Assembly (NCBI GenBank): GCA_016946835.1
Contig: JACVTC010000127.1
Span: 341,001-405,000 of the forward strand
Origin: Neocallimastix lanati (nom. inval.)
Taxonomy: Eukaryota > Neocallimastigomycota > Neocallimastigomycetes > Neocallimastigales > Neocallimastigaceae
Direction: 5' to 3'
DNA length: 64,000 nt
Shown: positions 35,757-47,300 of the stretch, piece after piece
How the letters are laid out: the number at the start of each line of letters is the position of its first letter
Position numbering within the stretch: the first letter of the stretch is position 1
Position numbers and translations under genes: made by a program
The notes under the pieces: model-generated
The model's database searches: none
The model's input: only the letters and a program-made list of their open reading frames with translations
What the model was told of the DNA's origin: nothing

Positions 35757-36190
35757 ATATTTTGTAAAATAGTAATATTATAATTATTTAATAAAAATAT
35801 ATTTAACTATAAAGATATATTTTATATTTTGTAAAATAGCGATAAAATAATTATTTATAAAAATATATTTAATTATAAAGATATATTTTAATATTTTGTT
35901 AAAAAAAATATAGTAAAAAATAATAAAGTATTTTTTAATTATAAAAATATATTTTTATATTTTGTAAAAAATAATATTTCAATAATAGTTTTTTAATTAT
36001 AAAAATATATTTTTATATTTTGTAAAAAATAATATTTCAATAATAGTTTTTTAATTATAAAAATATATTTTTATATTTCGTAAAAAATAATATTTCAATA
36101 ATAGTTTTTTAATTATAAAAATATATTTTTATATTTCGTAAAAAATAATATTTCAATAATAGTTTTTTAATTATAAAAATATATTTTAAT
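35757..36190. repeat. Minisatellite, about 58 bp, 4 recent and several older units
   Basis: Units containing AATAATATTTCAATAATAG recur at 35981, 36039, 36097 and 36155 with period 58. More diverged units (with TAAAGATATATTTTA words) extend left to about 35757. Confidence 0.85.
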
Positions 36191-37455
36191 GTTCTTAAAC
36201 TAACCAAATCCAATAATTATTGCTTGTTTTTTTTATTATTTTATATTTTAAATTATTCCTTTTTTTTAGTGTAATTAACAGTTGCATATGATCAATAATA
36301 TATATATATAAGCATAACAAATATTAGATAAAATAGCAGCAGCATTAACATTAAATAAATAATATCAGTTGCATGTATTTTAACATATATATTAGCAATA
36401 TATATAGTTATTATTAAAATAATCAGTATCTGAATTTGTTTTATTTTCTAATATATTTTAAAATATAAAAATTTTTAAATTATATTTCTGTAATTATTGC
36501 TACAGTTTATATTATTTATTATATATTATTTATTATTAATTTATAACATAAAATGCTATAAATTAGGGTTAGGGTTATGTTTTTCTAAAGTACATATATA
36601 TATATTATTTTTATTAATTCTTTTAAATATATTTTTTAAATCATAATAATTATAATTTATAATTTTAATTGTCGTTATTATTATTATTAATGATAATCCT
36701 TGTATATATATTACTATATTGCTTATGTTTTTTATTTATTTTTATTTACTATTTTTATCAATTTTTTATTATTTATTTAAATAGATATCTGTAAAGATAT
36801 CAATATATAAAAAAATTTTTTTTTCAAATATTTACTTTAATAAAATAAATATTAATTATATTTAATTTATTTATTTAAATGAAAATTTTCATTTGGTGAA
36901 ATGCCCCACTCTCTAAAGTATTCTTTAAAAAAAAAAAATATTATTTAAAAATAAAGTATTATTTAAAAAAATAAAATATTATTTAAATCTAAAAAAGTAT
37001 TTTTTTTTAAAAAAAAAAAAAAAGAAAAAAAAAAGGAAAGAAAAGAAAAGAAAAAAAAATTTAAAAACTTAAAAGACTTATATATCTTATAAAGAAAAAT
37101 ATTCTTTAAATATACTTATAAATAAAGAAAAAAAAATAAACATTCTTAATCTTTTTATTAATATTAAAATAAAATATTCTTAAAAAAATGAATATATACA
37201 TAAAAGTTTCAGAAAAAAAAAATTTTTTTTTAACCTTTAAATTTATTAATTTTATAGTATTCATAAAATTAATAATATAGATATAAAAGTTATAACAATA
37301 TTTAACAATAATTGAGATAGAATTCATATAATCTTATTCATTTGATCTTCTTTGGAATTATCTTTTTTTTTAGATGAAAAATTATATTTGCATTTTTTTT
37401 TTTTTTTAATAATAATTTGTTCTTATATTTTCTTCTATTTGTAATAAAATATTTT
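36191..37455. other. Spacer without genes
   Basis: About 1.3 kb, AT-rich. Contains two and a half TTAGGG repeats at 36563-36577 and A-rich tracts at 37010-37065. The short open frame at 37106-37327 is low complexity and unsupported. Confidence 0.55.
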
Positions 37456-38466
37456 AATTAAATGTTAACACACACAACGATTATGTTAACATTTTTTTTA
37501 GCAGTACACAAGCACAATAATAAACTTCCTGGAGAAATAAGGAAGTTTTACTGGGAAAATATTCATTATTCAAGCACACCTGCGATCAGATCTACAAAAT
37601 ACAAGAAATTTAAATTTGGTTTTAAAAAATTTATTCAACGTCTATCACTTAAATATTCACAATTTTCTCTTGGATTTTTTTGGATTGGACGAATTAAATG
37701 TGGATTCAAATTTGATGTAAAAACGTATGTTAAAAGTAATCTAGTATCAGAAAATTGCCCAACATACTGCCCTTGTTGTGGTGAGAGTAACGGCATACCT
37801 AGTTTTACACACTGGATACTTTTATGTCCTAAATTTGAAGAATTTAGGCAACATTTCATTCCCTTTGTTGATGAAATTTTTATTAATTTTTCTCTTATTG
37901 TTCATGAGAAATCATTGAACATTCCTGATGATAAAGAGGAAGATTTTGATGATAATATCAATTTTTACGTGCTGTGTCTCCTTCTTGGCGGAAATGCAGT
38001 ATTTGAAATCTTAAAGATCGGCTCGGGGGAAAGAAGGCGATATATTAATAATATTTTTCAATCACCTTCTAACGAGTCTTCTTTCCCGATTTCATATTTT
38101 GTGGGGCTTGCGGAATTCCTTACTAACGTTATGCCTATTGTGATTGGTGATTTTTACACCATGATCGATTTGTATAGTGTTAGACCTACCGTTGTCAAGA
38201 GCGTCGACGTCGTAACGATAAGGCAAAGAAGAAATTCTGATACAGATTCGAATGATAATTTTCATCCACATGGAGTTATCTTCGATGAATGGGAAGAGTT
38301 AGAGGCCATTTCGTCCTCGAATCTCATAACGTAGTTTTTTAATATTAATATAAAAAAATAAAAAATTTCATGTATTTAAACTTCATGTATTTTTTAAAAA
38401 AAAAAAAATATTATTAAATAAAGTTTATTCCTAGTCTAAAAAAAAAAAAAAAAAAAATTAAATGTT
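37456..38466 (+). mobile_element. Young 5'-truncated LINE insertion with 11-bp target duplication
   Basis: The element occupies about 37467-38455, flanked by identical AATTAAATGTT at 37456-37466 and 38456-38466. It keeps one open frame of 290 codons (37462-38334), the C-terminal end of a non-LTR retrotransposon ORF2: FYWENIHY near residue 30, a zinc-finger-like CPTYCPCC...HW...CP at about 95-120, then a variable region and EFLTNVMP...KSVDVVTIR...DEWEELE. The 3' UTR carries AATAAAG, then TTCCTAGTCT and poly(A). The ATG at 37462 comes from the target duplication, so it is not a real gene start. An uninterrupted frame and perfect duplication mean a recent insertion. Confidence 0.93.
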
Positions 38467-38709
38467 TAAATAAATATATTTAATTATATATGCTATGTTT
38501 AAAAGTTTTTTAAATAAATTTTTTATAATTTTTAAAAAAAGTAAAAAATATTTTCTTTATAATTTGTTATTGTTAGAAGAAGAAAATTATGATATAAAAT
38601 AAATGTTAAATTAGATTAAATTAATATGAATATACGAATCATATCATGTAATACATTAATTAAATAAATTAACATGTATCTAAATTAGCCACAGTTCTTG
38701 TATAACCGA
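38467..38709. other. Short spacer between LINE and MULE
   Basis: About 240 bp, AT-rich, no feature seen. Confidence 0.6.
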
Positions 38710-39162
38710 TTTTACTTTGGGGGTGTGTCATTTCGAAAATTTTTATTACATAAATTTGTATTTTGTTGTAGTGCATTTCGGAAAATATGACGTATTATAA
38801 TGTAATAAATAAATAAATGAATAAATAAATTATAAATGAATAAATAAATTTTTAAAGGATAATAAAAATAATTAAGACAAACGTTTATTATGACTAAAAA
38901 AATTTTTTTTAGAAAATTAAATAAAAAAAAATATGTATATATATATATATATATATAATTACTACATATATAAAATAATTATTATATTTTTTTTATTTAA
39001 TTTTAAATATTATTAATTATTATTAATACCTTGTTTATATTATCAACAGAATTACATACGTAATTACATAATTGAATAATTAAAAAAAAATAAATATATA
39101 AATAGGTTTATAATTAGTATTTTTTATAATATTATATTAAAGTATTAATTTTATAAATTAAA

Positions 39163-39612
39163 ATGTTTAAAAAATTATTAACTGCTTTATTAATTGCTAC
39201 TACATGCATTACTTATGTTTGTGGTATAAAATTGGTTGGACCAGCTATATATTCAGATATATCTCATCTATATTTCCTTAATTCTAGAGATTGCAAAAAT
39301 ACATATATATGTAAAGGTTATGGTATTATAAAAAATAGTAATCGTGGATTTTATGACTGTTTCCTCCGTAATTCAGTAGCTAATTATAGAGAAATCCCTG
39401 TTGGAGCACATCTTAGAGATACACAATATAAAAATCCAGATAAATGTAAATGAATTACTAGACATATAAGTACCAAAAATGGATGTTATTACACACCAAA
39501 TAATACAAGAGGTGGATTTTCATGGAGAGGTTATGATAATCGTGATGTTCGTGTTTATGATATAGTTGGTAAATACTGTCTTACTGAATATGGTTGATGT
39601 TGGCGTGGTTAA
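39163..39612 (+). CDS. Small secreted cysteine-rich protein, frame continues past two TGA codons
   Basis: From the ATG at 39163 the frame runs 96 codons to a TGA at 39451. It begins with a clear signal peptide (MFKKLLTALLIATTCITYVCG) and continues with KLVGPAIYSDISHLYF and spaced cysteines (RDCKNTYICKGYG, FYDCFLR, DKCK). The same frame then stays open for 47 codons of the same character (STKNGCYYTPNNTRG, FSWRGYDNRD, GKYCLTEYG), meets a second TGA at 39595, and ends at TAA 39610-39612 after CWRG. Both TGA codons fall where Trp would fit, and TGG is used twice nearby. No family is recognised. It lies within the terminal repeats of a MULE, so it may be captured host sequence. Options are a pseudogene with two TGG-to-TGA changes, or readthrough. 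The truncated 96-residue product is also possible. Confidence 0.6.
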
Positions 39613-41370
39613 ATAAATAAAAAATAGATTTTTTATAGATTAATTTTAAATTTATTATTAAACTAAATATTATTTTTTTAAAAATTAAGATAATATATAA
39701 ACCATATAAATATATATATAAAAATATTAAATAATAAAGTATATAGGTGAAATAAATATAAAATAAAATAAAAAAAAAAAAATATAATAATTATTTTATA
39801 TATATAGGAATCATATATTTTAATTTTTTTTCATTTATTTTTCTAAAAAAAAAATTTTGTTATAATAACGTTTTTCTTTTAATTATTATATTTTATTATA
39901 GTAAATAAAAAAATTTAAATGAAAAGTAAATAATTTTAATTATTTATAATTCATATTTTCATAAACAATATATATATATTAATTTAAATAATATAAGAAT
40001 TAAAAGTTAAAACAATAAGAGTTAAATAATTGATCCTATTAAAATAATTAATTATTTGCATAGTAATATTTATAATGTTTGATCAATATAAATCAATTAT
40101 TATTTAAATATAATAAAAACAATTAGAATTTTAATAAAATAATAAAAATCTTTTATTGAATTTAATATTTTTAAAAACATAATTAATTTTGAAAAGTATA
40201 TTGATATTAATAAAATTTATAATAATATAATATTTATAAAGTTTTGATTTAAAAAAAATAGATTATAAGTCAAAAATTATAATAACACTAAATAACACAA
40301 AAATATTTTTATAAACAAATAAGTTTTATTATATTTAGATTTTAAAATAATTAATTATTAGTGTTATTAACAATAAATCGTTAATAACAATTACATCGAT
40401 TAAAATACATGAAATTTGGTTAACTATTTATATTTTTATCTTATTACATTTATAATATATAATTCCTATTGAATTATATTATCTAACTATTTATTTAAAA
40501 ACAATACAACCTAAACTAATAATAAATAATTAACTATTACTAAATAAAGAGAATTATAATTAATAACTAAAATAAATATAAACAATTTCAATCGAGCTCA
40601 TTTTTTATTTATTTATTATTTAAATATTATTAATAAATTCTTATTATATTTTCTATTTAAAATTAATATAAAAGTTGTCATAATTATTTAATATGATTTT
40701 AGCATAAAAAGCCGCAAGTTTCAACATGACTAATTGCATAGTTTCATGTTGTTAATTTATCTTGTAAAAAACCTTAACTCTTATTATTTAAATTAAATTA
40801 CATAAAAAGAAATGATTTTCAATTACTAGTTTCACAAGAGAAATTTTTAATTTATTAATATGATTGGGAAGAAGTCGAAGTTTTGTTTAAAATTATTTGC
40901 AATAATTTTATACACGTGATTTTTAATAGATTTATTTCAATTTTACTTAAATTTATGATTAAATTTAATTAAAATTTATAAAGATATTAATAATATCTTT
41001 ACAATATTGATAATGATATTAATAAAATTTATAATAATATAATATTGATATTGATATTAATAAAATTTATAATTATATAATATTGATATTGATATTAATA
41101 AAATTTTTAATTGTATAATATTGATATTGATATTAATAAAATTTTAACTAGTATCAAATAAATCAGTTTTAGTTATAAATTACTTAATAAAAATAACTAA
41201 AAGATAATTTCTATTAAGATTATTAAATAAACACAATAGGTAAATAAATTTGTATTTTTCTAGTATTTTTTTTAAATTAAGACTATTTAATTATTATTTA
41301 AACTATTATAAATATAAATTTAAAATAAATAAATTTGTATTTTTCTAGCATTTTTTTAAATTATGATTAT
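39613..41370. other. MULE interior, non-coding
   Basis: About 1.8 kb, AT-rich, no gene. Holds the 38-bp minisatellite at 41005-41150. Nothing else is recognised. Confidence 0.6.
41005..41150. repeat. Minisatellite, 38 bp x about 3.5, inside the MULE
   Basis: Units with ATATTGATATTGATATTAAT recur at 41043, 41081 and 41119 (period 38), with a degenerate first unit. The core ATAATATTGATATTGAT is shared with the 37-bp array at 34984-35397. Confidence 0.85.
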
Positions 41371-42774
41371 TTATTTTAAATTAATATTTATATCGTTTAA
41401 ATCAATTAAACAATCTTTCCATAATTTAACTAATTCATTTCTGTTGCATCCATTATAAAATAAATTTATTTCCTTACTTTTGTAATTTTCAATTAAAATT
41501 TTAATTTCATCAGTTGCACTAAATATTTTTTGCTTTTTTTTTCAAGTTCCTTTAGTTCTCCTTTGGTAATCATTATAAGATAAGTTTTCTTCTTCTTTTA
41601 ATATATATATTAATTTATAAAATAAAGCTTTATTTGGAAATATATTATTTAAGTAGATATTATAAGATTCTGATGCTTTGTTTGTTAAATGCTCTATATT
41701 TTCATAATAATTCCAATTATTAACATTATACTTAAGTAAATAATTTTTATTAAAATATTCTAAAAATTGCAGAAAATTATTATACTTTTTTTTTTTGACA
41801 AATTCTTTTTATTATAATATAAATATCAAATATATAGTTAGGGTTTATAAACAGTAAGTTCGAAATAGCTTTATAATAAATATATACATTATTATTATTC
41901 TTCATTTCATGATAACATAATATATTTTTTTGTTTTTCTAATGATCTTTTGTAATGCCAAACACAATATTTAATATTTATATTGGGAAAAACTTTTTTTG
42001 CGGCATTAGATATACCTTGTTCAAAATCACAATTAAAATAAATTGTAGTAATTAATGTATTACTCCTAAATTTATTTGCATTTTTTTTATTTCTTTAAAT
42101 AATATTACATATGTAGATTGTTTTTTATTTTTTAATAAAGAAATGGAAGTAGTGTAAAACATATTAAATTCCCCAACATAAGTTCTTGCTATAAATAACT
42201 GATAACTAAATTTCGGTGCTGCATAAAATGTACCGTCAGCAAATATATTTTTATGATAATTCGAAAATAAATATGCTTGGAATGGTGATTGAATGATTAT
42301 TAGATCAGTATTTTTAAATATCATAAAATTTTCATTTCTTGATTCAATGGGAATATCATGTTTGGAGGAAATTATTTATTTATATTTCTTATTATTTGGG
42401 ATCTAATTGTACTATATTCGGGACATATAAGTCCCATTTCTTGAGAAACAGCATTAAATATATGTTTAGGTTTTATATCCATAGGAATTGAATTTTTCTT
42501 AATTTCTTCCTTAATTTTATGCTTTGCTACTGATATAGACACATAAATTTCTTTTTCGAGATGGTTATGTAAACTTTCATATTTTAAAACCTCCTTTTTA
42601 TCATTTAAAATAATTAGATTTATATTTATTTAAAGTCTTATATTCAGTGAATCTATAAATTTTTGATTTATCTTTCCTTTGAAATGAAAAATTAAATTTA
42701 TGTTTTTTATTAATAATAATTTGTTCATTTCCTCGATTTGTTTCACTTATTTCAATTTCTATATTGTCTTCCAT
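41371..42774 (-). pseudogene. Decayed MULE transposase
   Basis: Read from an ATG at 42774: the start MEDNIEIEISE is followed by a FLYWCH-like N-terminal region ending YESLHNHLEKE (the HNH of the zinc-binding module; the matching cysteines are not clear). Then come an IKPKHIFNAVSQEMG segment and a 90-codon open stretch (42052-42324) with the MULE core ADGTFYAAPKFSYQLF and SISLLKNKKQSTY. Next are CDFEQGISNAAKKVFPN and KYCVWHYKRSLEKQ (the Asp and CxxH of the DDE-type domain), then NIEHLTNKASESYN and YKLIYILKEEEN. At least four frameshifts or stops separate these, including a stop before HNH and one at the end of KPKH...NINK. It is inactive. The family mobilises DNA by cut-and-paste. Confidence 0.85.
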
Positions 42775-43480
42775 TGATAATTAAAATTTTTCAATAAAAT
42801 ATTTTGATAAATATACTTTTAAATGCTTTGAAACTTTTTTTTTTTAATATTTAAAATAATAAACCTTTTTTTAATTAATTATATAATTATTTAAATAATT
42901 ATTTAATTATTAATTATTTATTATATCTTTATTTACTATTTTATTTATTTATTTTTATTATTTTTTTATTTTTTATTTTATTTTATTTTTTAATTTTAAT
43001 GCTTAAAAAAATAAATTTTTATTTATTTTTATTTTATTTTGTAATGTTTAAAAAAAAAAAAGTTTTCTTATTATTTTTATTTTATTTTTTAATGTTTAAA
43101 AAAAAAGTTTTCTTATTTCTTATTTTTATTTTATTTTTTAATGTTAAATAGAAATACCTAACCTAATTATTATTTATTGAAGTGTTGTATTTCGCCAAAA
43201 GTTGAATTTCGTCCAGTTGAATTTTGCCAAATTCTTGGTGGCTTACAAATTTACGTCATAAAATATCACCACAATTATTATTCACGCCATATTGTGAATA
43301 TATGTTTTTTAAAAATTGTAGAAAAAGCCACAAAATTATGATACAGATAGATATACGCCCCACGTAAGATTACGTGTGAAAATTTTTGAGAATTGTAATT
43401 TTATTTAATTAATTAATTAATTATTATTCATTGAAATTTTAATGAAATTATGTGACTTAAAATTAAAAATATTTAAGCCA
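42775..43480. other. MULE interior between transposase start and right terminal repeat
   Basis: About 700 bp, AT-rich on the left. 43185-43400 is of mixed composition with several TTTCG and GCCA words like those in the terminal repeats (TTGTATTTCGCC, GGTGGCTTAC), perhaps a fragment of a related element. No gene. Confidence 0.5.
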
Positions 43481-43541
43481 TACAACAAAATACAAATTTT
43501 TGTAATAAAAATTTTCGAAATGCACACTCCACTTTTACTTT

Positions 43542-43614
43542 AATTGTAAAACCCATTTTTACCTTCTAACAGTTATTAAGTTTTTATTTTTTAATTTATT
43601 TATTATGAATGTAT

Positions 43615-43681
<67 letters not shown>

Positions 43682-44295
43682 ATAAAGTGTTTTTAAGAAA
43701 ATATTTTATTCTTTAATATATTAAAAAATAAAATAAATATATAATTATTTATTATTTATATTTTATTATTATTTTTTTATATTTAATTATTTATTAAATA
43801 AATTTATATTTATTAATTATTCTTTATTTCTTTTTAACATTAAGAAAATATTTAATACATTTTATTATTTAATAATTAACACAATTTATTTATTTCTAAA
43901 AACCTGATTATAAATTATTTATTTATTTATTTATAATTGTAAAAAATGTTAAAACAATTATGGCGTCAAATTATAATAATATGACCGCCACATTATGAAA
44001 AGTAACTTTCAGAAATTATTATTACTATTATTATTATTATTTAAAGCATAATTAAAATAAACGTACAATAAAATAAAGGGATAAAAATAATATAAATATC
44101 AATAAAAGAAATAAATCAATATTTGTAACAAGCGTCATATTTGTAAATGAGGCTTGTAATAATAAAAGTCACATAATAAATACGCCATATATTGTATAAG
44201 TATAAATAAAGTAAAAATTCATATATTATTAAACCTTTGTATTTACCATAATAAAATAAAATATTAAAAATAATAAACATTAAAAACTTTATTTC
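43542..44295. other. Spacer with a T61 run
   Basis: About 750 bp without a gene. An unbroken run of 61 T covers 43617-43677. Short words near 43985-44200 (GCCACATTATGAAA, GTCATATTTG) resemble MITE ends but no element could be delimited. Confidence 0.6.
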
Positions 44296-44302
44296 TAATA
44301 AT

Positions 44303-44359
<57 letters not shown>

Positions 44360-44391
44360 TATTATTATTATTATTATTATTAAAACCCTTT
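44296..44391. repeat. (AAT)n / (ATT)n microsatellite at the LINE 3' boundary
   Basis: AAT units to about 44357, then ATT units to about 44387, a mirror arrangement. It abuts the truncated 3' end of the LINE on the minus strand. Confidence 0.85.
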
Positions 44392-47300
44392 CTTTCCCAT
44401 GATCTTTAAGATTTCATATACTACATTTCTGCCAAGAAGTAACATAGTACCTGAAAAATTAATATTATCATTAAATTCTTCCTTTTTGAAATTAGGAATG
44501 CTCAATGGTTTTTTATGAACAATAAGAGAAAAATTAATAAAATTTTCATCAATAAATTGAATGAATAAATATTTTAAATTTTCAAATTTAGGACATAAAG
44601 GTATTTTGTGTGTAAATTTAGGCATATTGGTACTTACACCATAACAATGGCAACATATTGGGCAATCTTCTGATACTAGTTCACTTTTTAAATTAGGTTT
44701 TGCATTAAATTTGAATCCACATTTAATTCATCCAATCCAATAAAATAAATAAAAAAAAAAAAAAAAGAGAAAATTATGAATAATTTAAAGATAGAAGTTG
44801 AATAAATTTGTTAAAACTAAATTTAAACTTTTTATATTTAATTGATCTAATTTCAGTATCTAGTGTATAATAAACATCTTCCCAGTAAAACTTCTGTATT
44901 TCTCCAAAAAGTTTATTATTGTATTTATGTACAATTAATCTAAGGACTTTGTCAGGTAATTCTTATCTTGAAAAATAAAAGGTAGGTTTTGTTTTATTAG
45001 GAAATTTGGAAACTTTAATTGAATAAAGTGCTTTTCTAACTTTCTTATTCATTCGCTGTATGATCAGTTTCATCTCTAAATCATTTGAAAACAGTATATC
45101 TAAGTAGGTATAGCAATTCACTTTAGGTAACTCTTGACTTGATAGATAAAAGGTAGGGTAACTATTATAAAGAAATTTTGAAACTTCCCCTTGTACTACT
45201 AAACTGGCACATTTATTAATACCAAATTGCATTTCATTATTTCTAGCCCACTTACTGGCAAACTTTAACAATTTCTTAAGTTGGGATCTTGTTGGAGCAC
45301 ATAATACAATGTCATCTGCAAAAAGACCTCCACAACAACGTTTTTCACCAATAGAGATGCCATATTTATTACAATTATTAAAAATATCATTAATGAAAAA
45401 GTTAAACAAAATTAGTGAGAGGGGACAACCTTGACGAACTCCTTTCTTAATACTAAATGATTTTGATAATTGTCCATCAACTCTTACACAAGCCTTGGAA
45501 GATAAGTATAAATTTTCAATAAAATTAAAGCACTTACCTCTAATACCTAAGTGATGAATCTTCATTAATACATTATATATGTGCACTGAGTCATCTTGCT
45601 TTTTTGGACCTTAAAAAAGCGTATAAGTATCCTTATTTTCAAATTTCCTTCTCTGACATATAATTCTTAATGTAGTGTAAAGACTTATACATTCCACTCG
45701 ATTACGAAATCCAAATTGTTCAGGTCTTATAAAACCTTCATCAATTCCATATTTAGAGATTCTATTAGCTATGATTTTTGCTATAATTTTTAATCCATTA
45801 TTGATTAGAGAGATGCCACGATAGTTATTACAATCTGATGGATCTCCCTTTTTATGAATAGAAACTATTGATGCGTTATTCCATGATTTTGGGAAATCAT
45901 CATTCCAAAACGATTGATTAAGGCTTTGAGACATTTAAAGCCAGATGAAATATTACTATCATTATTACTTGATCCTTCTGAATCATCTTTACAAGGAATC
46001 AAAGCTTTGAAGAATTCCATCGGAATACCACTAGGACCACAAGCTTTAAAGTTAGAAGTGGAGGAGATTGCTTTGCAAATTTCTTCATCGCTAATACCTT
46101 GGTTAATTTCCCATTCTTGTTGCTTTGGTTTTCCCAAATTCCTTAGTGCATCAGAATCTTTCCAGTAATCTTTAGAAAGACTGTGAAATGAAGAATCCGA
46201 CCCTAAGAATTTATAATGAGAATGCCAAACTTTTAATTTTTCATCTGTAGAAGAGACAAGTTCATTATTATAATTTTTAATAGGATGAGAGACCGTGAAG
46301 GATTTATTATTTATTTTTGCATTCTTTTTAACCCATTTCCATGGAATTAGTAGTGTTAATGAACTTTTCAATAACACAATCTATTGAAAGTTCTTCATTT
46401 CCTATTTCTTCACTAAGAATTTCAAATTTATTGTGATGACATATTTCTTTCTTTTGTTCATGACATTTATACCTATCCAATCTTAAAAAATTTTTTGGTA
46501 ACAAAAATGATTCATCTGTGGTAATTTTCTTACAATAAACCATGAGAGGTTTATGATCAGATACAGAAGGATAATCAACAAAATAAGCACTTGATATTTT
46601 AACCAGCATACTTGAATTGACTAACGCATGATCAATATCTGATGAAAAACTACCTCTTGTCCATGAAATAGATGAACCATTAATCGTAAGAATAAACCAG
46701 TTATCAAGGTTACTATTGGATAATTTATCTTGTAAATCAGAGGTACTCATGTTAAAGTCTCCAAGAAGAATAGATGGATGATTAGTGTGATTCTGAAGCC
46801 ATGAGAAAACTTCTGAAAATGCATATCGGACTTGTAATGAGTGTTTCTTAGTGGGAATATAGACATTACCAACAGAACACTTAGAATGATTCCAGAGACT
46901 ATATGTTGTTAAAGAAACAAGATATATATAGGAATTATCTTCAAGTACTGATTGACATGATACATGATAACCAAGATATAAACCTCTGCAACCTGGAATA
47001 GTAGGATCCATTCTTTTCAAGAAATATTTATAGTTGGGAAGTGTTACTTTACATGGATTTCTAGCCTCATTAGAACCATTACCTGCTTCCTGAAAACATA
47101 TAAATAATGGTTTAAATATTGTGTTGAAGTACTCAGTACTATCTCTTTTCACAAAATTCCATCCGTCGGTATTCCAACTAAGACAAAAAAGAAAACTTTC
47201 CTGTGTTAGAATGTGAAAATGGATTTTGAGAATTAAGATTAGGAATATTGGGAGCAATTAGTTCATGATTGCCATTATTAACATTCACTAAACTTGTTGA

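Larger units (their letters stand above)
38710..43541 (-). mobile_element. Mutator-like DNA transposon (MULE), complete with TIRs and 9-bp duplication
   Basis: The target duplication TTTTACTTT stands at 38710-38718 and 43533-43541. Between them lie 4814 bp with terminal inverted repeats of about 52 bp (38719-38770 and 43481-43532). The left begins GGGGGTGTGTCATTTCG and the right, reversed, GTGGAGTGTGCATTTCG, and both continue AAAATTTTTATTACA then AAATTTGTATTTTGTTGTA. Nine-base duplications are typical of MULEs. The interior has a decayed MULE transposase (minus strand, 41371-42774), a small secreted-protein reading frame (plus strand, 39163-39612), a 38-bp minisatellite and AT-rich filler. 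TIRs and duplication are far better preserved than the transposase, so it may have moved with help from another copy. Confidence 0.88.

Noticed and set aside
36563-36577. TTAGGGTTAGGGTTA, a telomere-like repeat
   Set aside because: Only two and a half units inside AT-rich DNA with sequence continuing normally on both sides; too short for an interstitial telomere.
37635-37859. Minus-strand frame opposite the young LINE
   Set aside because: The zinc-finger-like CPCC...HW...CP pattern and the 3' tail place the coding strand on plus.
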